From Treponema sp. (GTDB lineage: Bacteria; Spirochaetota; Spirochaetia; Treponematales; Breznakiellaceae), in contig JAITLF010000096.1 in the NCBI GenBank assembly GCA_031278025.1, positions 1-30,604 of the forward strand: a stretch of 30,604 nucleotides of DNA, in the 5' to 3' direction. Under the pieces are notes generated by a model. That model saw only the letters and a list, made by a program, of their open reading frames with translations. It made no database searches and was not told the origin of the DNA. Both the position numbers and the translations under genes were made by a program. Below, one piece after another: positions 24,872-30,604 of this stretch. The first letter of the stretch is position 1. Every line of letters begins with the position of its first letter.

Positions 24872-25582
24872 TTAATTCCGCAGCAGCTTTCTTTCTTTGA
24901 CAAGCGTTTGCAGATTGTTTATTTCGCTTTCCAACGATGAAGGGCGCGCCCCTTCGCTTACCGTTCCGCACAAAAGTTTTATCGAATCCAGCGCGGATAT
25001 GATCCTTGTTTCAAGGTCTGTCCCCGCGTTGTTTTGTACCGGACTGATGTATTTTATATCGTCCAGCGCCTGTTTCAGGGTTTTCTGCGCCTTTTCGTAC
25101 TCCGCGGGAAGGGCGCCCGGCGCAAGGGACAGGGCCTTTGATTTGATCTCCGTAAGGTACTGCCTGGTGGCTGCTTCTTCCCCCCCGGCGGAACCGGTGT
25201 GGAGGTTCGCGAAATATCCAAAGTAAATGTCAATCGCGAATAAAAACACGAGAATGGATTGGATGATTAAGGCGGCGTTGAGGGGGACTATCCCTGTTCC
25301 CAGCAGCACAATGATAACGATGGAAGCCGGTATATAGAGGGAGACCCCCGTCCATACCATCGCAAGGGACGGTATTTTTGCCGAAAAGTTTCCGATCCGT
25401 ATTGACGAAAAAAAGAGGGGCAGGAATGCAACGAGATACATCAGCGCAATTGATATCCATGTAAACTTGTCGTTTTGCGTCAGTGATCGTCCGCTGGTGT
25501 TTAGCATAAAGGCAAGGAAGACAATCCCCGCTCCCAAAAGAAAAAGTATATATTTAAAGACCGATAATGATTTCTTTGTCAT
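24872..25582 (-). CDS. Unknown four-TM protein with helical tail
   Basis: A protein of 236 residues with four hydrophobic segments (about 10-27, 42-60, 72-95 and 99-124) and a C-terminal cytoplasmic helical tail (about 130-236), with AEYEKAQKTLKQALDDIKY and SSLESEINNLQTLVKERK. The layout resembles small membrane partners of SPFH/PspA-type stress proteins, but I cannot name a family. ATG 25582 is preferred because GGAGG lies 5 bases upstream; a GTG at 25609 overlapping the upstream stop is an alternative that adds nine residues. Confidence 0.65.
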   Translation of the reverse strand: MTKKSLSVFKYILFLLGAGIVFLAFMLNTSGRSLTQNDKFTWISIALMYLVAFLPLFFSSIRIGNFSAKIPSLAMVWTGVSLYIPASIVIIVLLGTGIVPLNAALIIQSILVFLFAIDIYFGYFANLHTGSAGGEEAATRQYLTEIKSKALSLAPGALPAEYEKAQKTLKQALDDIKYISPVQNNAGTDLETRIISALDSIKLLCGTVSEGARPSSLESEINNLQTLVKERKLLRN

Positions 25583-25605
25583 GGCCGCCTCCATTTTCCC
25601 GTTTT

Positions 25606-26793
25606 TCACCCTATTTTGTTGCCGCAGGACGGACAGAATTTTGTCCCCGGGCTTACCGGAGTCCTGCAGCGGGAACAGGCGTCGCCTATGGCAGCCCCGG
25701 GTCCGGACCCGTACACAAGCGGGGTCCCGCAGGACACACAGCGTTTGCTTCCTTCAAGATTGTCGCTTCCGCAACGGGGGCAGGGGTTGTACCTGTTGCC
25801 GCAATGGGGGCAAAAATTGTTTGTTGCCGGGTATTTCTTGGCGCATTTGGCACAGAATATTTCCCGCCGCGCCGTTGCCGGGGCCGGGGTTCCCATGCCG
25901 GGATACCCGCCCGCAGCCGCCTGTGGAGGCTGCATCATCGCCGCGCCTACTCCTCCTCCGCCCCCGCCCAGCATACCGGTCATAGCGGCAGCCCCCAGTA
26001 TCCCCATGTCGCCGCCCCGGGAAAGCGCGTTGTTCGCCACGCCGAACCCCTGTTTTTGCTGCCACGTGTACCCGGCGATGTTCTGCGCCGAACGGTCGCT
26101 AAGGGCGGCGGCGATCTTCTTTCCGTCCTCCGTCGATGTATCAAGGTCAACTGACGTTATATAAAAACCGGTTAGCATCATCCCGTAGGTTTCCCAGAAT
26201 TCCTTCAGCGGCTCGCTTAAAAATTTGGAAAGATCGTCAAGCCTGGCCGAAATTGACTGCAACCCGATGCCATTGACCTGCATGAAGGAAATAATCACGC
26301 TTTTTGTCTTGGCGATAAGGGCGCCCAAAAAGTGATTGGTCAAGTCCCGCGCGGTGAACCGGATAACCGTTCCTACCAGCCGCACCAAAAAACGCTCCGC
26401 GTCTTCCACTTTAAGCCCGTAACGCCCGGCAGCGGCGAGCGGCACCATCTCGGCGTAATCAGGATCATGGAAACGCATGGTATCGGTCTGCCAGTCTATC
26501 GTTAAGGGGGCGGTTTTGTTCACAAACCAGATTTCCGCCATAAAAGGATTCTTGCCGCCAAAAGGAATTCCGAAAAGATTCCTCAGCAGCGGGAGGTTTT
26601 CTGTATTGAGGGTATGCTTGCCGGGTCCGAACTTGCCGATGATCCGTCCCTTGCTGAACAACACGGCTTCCTGGGATTCCCGGACAATAAGCTGGGTAAA
26701 CGTACTTAGGTTGTTGTTCCTGTTTTGAGCGAATTTCCACGCAAAAACATCGTTTGCCGCGTCGTTCCACTCAACGAGATCGATGAAAGCCAT
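25606..26793 (-). CDS. SPFH (YdjI/virion-core-like) protein with three C-terminal zinc ribbons
   Basis: A protein of 395 residues. Residues about 1-250 form an SPFH/band-7-like domain of the YdjI type, with QLIVRESQEAVLFSKGRI, FGPGKHTLNTENLPLLRNLFG, the long helical part and TGFYITSVDLD. A Gly/Ala/Met-rich linker (about 275-310) joins it to three zinc ribbons made from six CxxC pairs (FCAKC...FCPHC, PCPRC...RCVSC, ACSRC...FCPSC). In Bacillus, YdjI sits in an operon with a PspA paralogue; here PspA is about 11 kb away. It has no membrane segment, so it would bind membranes or partners peripherally. The start is fixed by GAGGAGG 3 bases upstream. It is the first gene of the six-gene operon. Confidence 0.85.
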   Translation of the reverse strand: MAFIDLVEWNDAANDVFAWKFAQNRNNNLSTFTQLIVRESQEAVLFSKGRIIGKFGPGKHTLNTENLPLLRNLFGIPFGGKNPFMAEIWFVNKTAPLTIDWQTDTMRFHDPDYAEMVPLAAAGRYGLKVEDAERFLVRLVGTVIRFTARDLTNHFLGALIAKTKSVIISFMQVNGIGLQSISARLDDLSKFLSEPLKEFWETYGMMLTGFYITSVDLDTSTEDGKKIAAALSDRSAQNIAGYTWQQKQGFGVANNALSRGGDMGILGAAAMTGMLGGGGGGVGAAMMQPPQAAAGGYPGMGTPAPATARREIFCAKCAKKYPATNNFCPHCGNRYNPCPRCGSDNLEGSKRCVSCGTPLVYGSGPGAAIGDACSRCRTPVSPGTKFCPSCGNKIG

Positions 26794-26857
26794 GCGTCCT
26801 CCTCTGGGGTATATGAACCCCATTAGTTTTATGACGTATCCAGAAAAACGTTAGACT

Positions 26858-26916
26858 ATTCTACCATTTTTTGCTTTATTCGCAACGGGTCTAATACCCA
26901 GGGCGGGCGCATTAAA
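26858..26916 (-). promoter_or_regulatory. Promoter and GC box of the SPFH operon
   Basis: On the minus strand TTGCGA (plus 26880-26885), a 16-base spacer and TAGAAT (plus 26858-26863) form a promoter about 65 bases upstream of the first gene. The box CAGGGCGGGCGCATTAAA (plus 26899-26916, read as GCGCCCGCCCTG on the minus strand) ends 13 bases upstream of the -35, a spacing close to that at 12862/12874. A small hairpin, TGGGGT/ACCCCA, lies just before the ribosome site. Confidence 0.6.
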
Positions 26917-26923
26917 CATTCTT

Positions 26924-27079
26924 AGGGATCAGCCGCCTCAGGTTCCCTTCCCGCCGCCGGCGGCTACGGCGGCGGCGGGGCCTGGAGCGTGTAAACCTGG
27001 GTTTTTGCGCCGCAAAAGTGTTTTTGCGCAGCACAAACCCGGGTTTCTGATCAATAAACCCGGGTCCGGCAACACCAGA
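26924..27079. repeat. Repeat element, cluster 4: inverted, contracted copy of cluster 2
   Basis: 27011-27079 matches the reverse complement of 9131-9199 at 67 of 69 bases. 26924-26970 matches the reverse complement of the right end of cluster 2 (to 9553), including the AAGGGAACCTG and GCCGCCGGCGGCGG modules. In between, this copy has one GCGCAAAA-type 21-bp unit where cluster 2 has seven. Individual units here are 27012-27032, 27033-27053 and 27054-27074. No gene is present. Confidence 0.85.
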
Positions 27080-27128
27080 CCCCGCGGAGCTCTGCCCGCC
27101 ACCCCGCCGGGGGGTCTGGGGGGCCGGG

Positions 27129-27295
27129 GGAGGAGTCTCCGGCCTTCGCGGAGGAGTCTCCGGCCTTTGCGGAGGAGTCTCCGGCCTTTGCGGAGGAGTC
27201 TCCGGCCTTTGCGGAGGAGTCTCCGGCCTTCGCGGAGGAGTCTCCGGCCTTCGCGGAGGAGTCTCCGGCCTTCGCGGAGGAGTCTCCGGCCTTCA
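27129..27295. repeat. Eight-copy 21-bp tandem repeat, second family
   Basis: Eight near-identical units starting at 27129, 27150, 27171, 27192, 27213, 27234, 27255 and 27276, of pattern GGAGGAGTCTCCGGCCTTYG plus C. The only variation is T/C within CCTTYGC, plus a shortened last unit. GGAGtCTCC and AGGCCGGAG give local dyad symmetry. The period equals that of the other arrays though the sequence is unrelated. It ends about 60 bases upstream of the GntR-family promoter. The low divergence suggests recent expansion. Confidence 0.95.
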
Positions 27296-27358
27296 GTGGC
27301 GATACGGGAAGATACATACCGGGATGTACGCATGTATGGGATGTCAAACGCAAGGTTA

Positions 27359-27390
27359 TTGCTTTGTTTCAAATGATATGTTAATATATC
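27359..27390 (+). promoter_or_regulatory. Promoter and probable self-operator of the GntR/LacI regulator
   Basis: TTGCTT (27359-27364), a 17-base spacer and TAATAT (27382-27387) with TG at 27379-27380. The -10 lies inside GATATGTTAATATATC (27375-27390), a palindrome with 14 of 16 bases symmetric, a likely autoregulatory operator. Transcription should start at about 27395, the ATG itself; no ribosome site is present. Confidence 0.6.
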
Positions 27391-27394
27391 AATC

Positions 27395-28576
27395 ATGCAT
27401 GCCAAAACAGAACTTAAAACAAATGCCGCTGCCCAGGTTAAGCCGGCGATGTATCCGTATTATAAGCATATCTATGATCATCTATTAGAACAAATCTCGT
27501 CGGGGAAGCTGAATGCGGGAGATAAGCTGCCGTCCGAAAAAGAACTCTGCGGAATGTTCGGCGTAAGCCGGATAACAAGCAAAAAAGCGCTGGAACTGCT
27601 TGCCGAAGAAGGACTCATCTCCCGGTTACCGGGGAAGGGGTCATTTGTGGGGGGAAGACCGGGGCGCAAGGCGGTACGGAGCTTCCCGGCTTCCCGGTTC
27701 ATCGGGCTGATTATTTCCGATTTTAACGACGCCTTTGGTACGCGGTTGCTGTACGCGATAGAAGAAGCCTGTACCGCTTTGGGGTACCATCTTATTCTAA
27801 AACGAACCCGCGATTCGGCGGAGGAGGAAGAGCGGGCGCTCAAGTCCCTGGCCGATGAAGGCGCGGCGGGTATCTTGATGCTTCCCGCTCATGGCGAATA
27901 TTACAACGCCGAAATACTCAAGCAAATATTGGACAAACGGCCCCTGGTGTTTGTGGACAGAAAGATGAAGGGGCTGCCGGTTCCTTCGGTTGCTACGGAT
28001 AATGTTACTACCGCCAGGTTGGGGGTTGAATACCTTTTGCGGCTGGGCCACCGGAACATCGCGTTTTATTCCGGGCCAGTCGAATACATATCTACCGTGG
28101 AAGCCCGGTGGAACGGTTTTATCAAGGCTTTCGCCGACAGCGGCATTGTTCTGGATCCCGCGTTTGTGTGTCTCGACCTTTCTACAGAGGGCGGCATGGA
28201 TGCGGTTAAGGATCATTTAGCTGACCGGCCTGAAATTACCGCCGCCTTTGCGAGTGAATTTTCAATAGCCCTGATTGTTAAACACGCGGCTCTGGCCCTG
28301 GGCCGTAGTATCCCCGAGGATCTTTCGCTTATCACCGTTGATTCCCCTGTTTATACGCCGGATGGTCCTGCCCTCACGTTTTTGCGCCAGGATGAAGATG
28401 AAATCGGGAAGCGGGCGGTAGAGTCCCTGCACGCCATCATCATGGGGGCCGATCCGTCTTCTATAGGGGATATACTGATACCCGCCCAGTTATTGACAGG
28501 CGGGTCTACCCTTCCGCCAAAGAAAAATCCCGGTGAACTGAGAAAGAAAGATCTGGCGTTTCCCGCTAATTTTTAG
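27395..28576 (+). CDS. GntR-type DNA-binding domain fused to LacI-type sugar sensor
   Basis: A regulator of 393 residues. Residues about 20-86 form a GntR winged helix-turn-helix (GDKLPSEKELCGMFGVSRI, LISRLPGKGSFV). Residues about 102-375 form a periplasmic-binding-protein-like LacI/GalR sensor (FIGLIISDFNDAFG, LVFVDRKMKG, ATDNVTTARLGVEYLLRLGH, ITVDSP). This is the AraR-like architecture that controls sugar-use genes. It lies convergent to two lipoprotein-type glycosidase-like genes, which are candidate targets together with itself. The ATG start is supported by the promoter seven bases upstream. The effector is unknown. Confidence 0.88.
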   Translation: MHAKTELKTNAAAQVKPAMYPYYKHIYDHLLEQISSGKLNAGDKLPSEKELCGMFGVSRITSKKALELLAEEGLISRLPGKGSFVGGRPGRKAVRSFPASRFIGLIISDFNDAFGTRLLYAIEEACTALGYHLILKRTRDSAEEEERALKSLADEGAAGILMLPAHGEYYNAEILKQILDKRPLVFVDRKMKGLPVPSVATDNVTTARLGVEYLLRLGHRNIAFYSGPVEYISTVEARWNGFIKAFADSGIVLDPAFVCLDLSTEGGMDAVKDHLADRPEITAAFASEFSIALIVKHAALALGRSIPEDLSLITVDSPVYTPDGPALTFLRQDEDEIGKRAVESLHAIIMGADPSSIGDILIPAQLLTGGSTLPPKKNPGELRKKDLAFPANF

Positions 28577-28614
28577 ATCCGATGCGGGGGGCCGCGCCGG
28601 GTGGAAAGAGGACG

Positions 28615-29922
28615 TTACCATGTTTTTTTGTAATCCCCCGCGCGGGGGGTATCCGCAAGGCGCGTTACCCTGCCGAAAAGCTCCTGGGAAAGGCAGGTCA
28701 GGCAGCCGGCAGAATCGGACGCTGATGCGGGGCGCAAGCCGGTAAAATACAACGCACCGTACCTGTTCTGATTCCCCTGATCGCTCAATGAGCCAACCGG
28801 GTCTTTAAGCAGAAAAGTTTTTGCCCAAAACTGCAAAGTATCGCTGTCTTTCTGATCAGCCAAATTTATGGCGAAAGGGGCGTATTTGTTATCCGCCTCT
28901 ATCGCTCCGACATCTTTTTGCTGCGCTTCGTCCCAAAGCGACGGGTGAAGTTTTTCGCTGTTGTAAGGGATGTCATGAACAATGTATTTCAAATTTCCCG
29001 TAGTTTTAGGGTCCGCACCGGAATAGGCGTCGGGCATATAGGCCATGCGTAACTGGGAGAGCAAGTGGTTGCCATGATTCCTGCCCTGCACCAGTATAGA
29101 CCGTTCAACATGACTGGGAACGTCAGTCGCGGAACTGCCGTTTTCCCAGACCGAGGTGTAGGTTTCTTTGAGGGATTCGTTAGTTCGTTGTATCAGGTTT
29201 GAAAAGTTACTGCCCCCTTCGATCCAGAGAATCCTTTCGATTTCATCGCCGTCCAGATCTTCGCCGGTTATATTGCCCTGGCCGTCTTTTTTCTTGAACA
29301 TACTATCAGGATACAAAGGCTCATCCTTTTGGAACTGCTTGAGGCGGCGGGTGTTTGGAGGATAGGAATTCTTCCCGCCCCCTATATCATTGAAATCAAA
29401 GCCGTCAATACCGTATTTATTTATTATCATTTTAAGTTCTTTTATAAATTCGTCGATTGCCGCTACATCCATAGTTCCAAAACCGGCGCCGGCGCCGTCC
29501 TCATCATCCCGAAAATTGCCGCTGCGCACTTCGATAAGCGCCTGTATGCCTCTTAGCTGAAGCGGTTTAATATACGTGATACTATTATCAAGTATGAATC
29601 GCAAAGCGGAGGTCATTTCCAGATGGGTATATCCCCGGCTGTCTTTGTTCATATATGCATAGCCAAGGACCACATAGTTAAAAAACTGTGTATCAGGATT
29701 ATTGGAGTTTCCGGCTAAAATATAATCTTTCGCGTTAAGGGGGTTGTCTTCTTCCGCGTTCACATAACAAATGGTTTCTACGCGGGATGAAGTGGTTACT
29801 AACCTTTTGAGTGGAATTGAGGGGTTAATTTCAAAGGGGCTTCCCTCGTCTCCCGGCTGCTGGCAGGTAAGTATAAAAAACATTGCCAGTATTCCAAACG
29901 TGATTTTCATGCTCTTGTTCAT
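28615..29922 (-). CDS. Lipoprotein related to GH18/EndoH glycosidases, catalytic motif altered
   Basis: A protein of 435 residues. The signal peptide (about 1-20) ends at ILTC, a loose spirochaete-like lipobox, so it is probably an outer-face lipoprotein. The middle shows a TIM-barrel pattern of GH18/endo-beta-N-acetylglucosaminidase type: LRGIQALIEVRSGN, then the helix NKYGIDGFDFNDIGGG. The family motif DGxDxDxE reads DGFDFNDI here, lacking the third Asp and the catalytic Glu. The protein may therefore bind rather than cut glycans. The C-terminus (YGALYFTGLRPAS, GDYKKTW) matches the next gene upstream. ATG 29922 is preferred over an upstream TTG at 29937. DNA here is more AT-rich than the rest of the window. 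Confidence 0.65.
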   Translation of the reverse strand: MNKSMKITFGILAMFFILTCQQPGDEGSPFEINPSIPLKRLVTTSSRVETICYVNAEEDNPLNAKDYILAGNSNNPDTQFFNYVVLGYAYMNKDSRGYTHLEMTSALRFILDNSITYIKPLQLRGIQALIEVRSGNFRDDEDGAGAGFGTMDVAAIDEFIKELKMIINKYGIDGFDFNDIGGGKNSYPPNTRRLKQFQKDEPLYPDSMFKKKDGQGNITGEDLDGDEIERILWIEGGSNFSNLIQRTNESLKETYTSVWENGSSATDVPSHVERSILVQGRNHGNHLLSQLRMAYMPDAYSGADPKTTGNLKYIVHDIPYNSEKLHPSLWDEAQQKDVGAIEADNKYAPFAINLADQKDSDTLQFWAKTFLLKDPVGSLSDQGNQNRYGALYFTGLRPASASDSAGCLTCLSQELFGRVTRLADTPRAGDYKKTW

Positions 29923-29948
29923 TGTTCTATCATCCAAAGGAATTAATA

Positions 29949-29970
29949 CCAGGCGTCAAATGACGCCTGG
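29949..29970. promoter_or_regulatory. Perfect palindrome between the two glycosidase-like genes
   Basis: CCAGGCGTCA (29949-29958), AA, TGACGCCTGG (29961-29970): a 10-base-pair perfect inverted repeat. It could be a regulator operator or an mRNA-processing or stabilising hairpin; no T-run follows on the minus strand. Confidence 0.5.
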
Positions 29971-30041
29971 CGTCTTAACAAGTAATATCCTGAATAAAAC
30001 GGATTCCTTACAGTCCCGCGTTTTCAGGAACCCTGGGCTTA

Positions 30042-30604
30042 TTAATTGCCCCAGTCTTTGCGATAGTCCCCGGCCTCGCCCTCGGTGGTAAGCACACATT
30101 CCTGGCCAAATACAATCGTGGTCATCCTCGAAATGTACGCATGCTTGGTTACGCTTGGATCCGCCTCATCAGAATTGTATTTCAGAAGCTCTGAAGCAGG
30201 TTTCAGATTGAAGAAGTACAGCATGCCGTAAGGTTTACCCTCTGTTGCCGCCTTTTTGAAACGGGTTGAAAAATCATGGATGGTATTGGTTGCCTGTTCG
30301 TCGTCATTAGCGACAATCGGCGGGAGCGGCGGTCCGCCCTGATAATAGGCATTGCCGCCCAAATCCATACCAAAGGGCGAATACTTGCTCCGGTCGAAGC
30401 CATTGGCGCTGTCTTCTATGTACTGGCTATACCAGGGCTGCATCGCAAAACTTATAGCGCTGTTGAGCGGACCGACTTGAAGTCCGCCGTTTGCCTGCCC
30501 CCCGGGGGTCATATAGCGGCCACTGTTGTATTCATAGAGGCTTATGGTCTTGTCATTTCCCAATGCCGCCCGGGTTTCGGTGATGAGCGGGTGGTACAAT
30601 ACTC
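30042..30604 (-). CDS. Partial paralogue of the glycosidase-like lipoprotein
   Basis: The C-terminal 187 residues or so of a gene that continues past the window edge; the frame is open to base 30604 and the TTG at 30599 is not a credible start. It shares with the downstream gene the ends YGMLYFFNLKPAS and GDYRKDW (against YGALYFTGLRPAS and GDYKKTW), so the two are tandem paralogues. The N-terminus and the catalytic motif are out of view. Confidence 0.7.
   Translation of the reverse strand, partial: VLYHPLITETRAALGNDKTISLYEYNSGRYMTPGGQANGGLQVGPLNSAISFAMQPWYSQYIEDSANGFDRSKYSPFGMDLGGNAYYQGGPPLPPIVANDDEQATNTIHDFSTRFKKAATEGKPYGMLYFFNLKPASELLKYNSDEADPSVTKHAYISRMTTIVFGQECVLTTEGEAGDYRKDWGN

Noticed and set aside
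22935..24971. Longer start of the coiled-coil protein
   Set aside because: The extra 37 residues overlap the upstream gene; ATG 24860 has AAAGGAG at proper spacing.
26938..27405. Heptad frames RSLRPSR / EGRRLLR
   Set aside because: By-product of the 21-bp array; no start signals.

Overview
The window is about 30.6 kb of GC-rich bacterial chromosome. It carries roughly 23 protein genes, no rRNA or tRNA gene that I could see, and no insertion sequence with a transposase. A spirochaete, perhaps a gut Treponema relative, is my best guess. The grounds are the oadG-oadA-oadB sodium-pump operon, the FecR/DUF2804/PspA/YbjN gene set and a lipoprotein with a loose spirochaete-like lipobox. This is inference from gene content, not a database match.

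Layout. 1-4001: a promoter with a palindrome around its -10 box drives oadG-oadA-oadB; OadA has two near-identical biotinyl domains. 4031-4082: a strong hairpin terminator between convergent transcripts. 4090-6555 (minus): murD followed by an EpmA/LysRS-like gene. 6880-9030: a FecR-domain protein and a DUF2804 protein. 9605-12442: threonine synthase and an MscS-type channel. 13059-14808: a STAS plus zinc-ribbon protein, a YbjN-like protein and PspA, closed by a terminator. 14815-15326: an AT-richer gap with two exact DnaA-box 9-mers. 15327-19827: two unknown membrane proteins, an alkyltransferase-like protein (Trp in place of the catalytic Cys), a YjbQ-family protein and a PHP phosphoesterase. 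19959-26793 (minus): a tight six-gene operon of an SPFH/triple zinc-ribbon protein, a four-TM protein, a large membrane-anchored coiled-coil protein, two paralogous helical proteins and a bactofilin-like beta-helix protein. 27395-30604: a GntR/LacI-type regulator and two tandem GH18/EndoH-like lipoprotein-type genes, the second cut by the window edge, in visibly AT-richer DNA.

The most unusual signal lies between the genes. At least four large gaps, and two smaller ones, hold tandem arrays with the same 21-bp period but different sequence families. Many units are small palindromes whose two arms change together. Two of these arrays (9131-9553 and 26924-27079) are clearly inverted copies of one element that differ mainly in the number of 21-bp units. 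A GC-rich box (GCGCCCGCCCTG-like) sits beside the arrays, and in three cases it lies at a similar distance upstream of a promoter.

Four genes (6880, 15327, 18560, 27395) have a -10 box ending only 6-8 bases before the start codon and no Shine-Dalgarno sequence, which suggests leaderless mRNAs; other genes have ordinary GGAGG-type sites. Functionally the window combines central metabolism (sodium-linked oxaloacetate decarboxylation, threonine), wall synthesis (MurD) and envelope-stress modules (MscS, PspA/YbjN/STAS, and the SPFH-bactofilin operon). The SPFH-bactofilin operon is the best candidate for a poorly described multi-protein membrane system.
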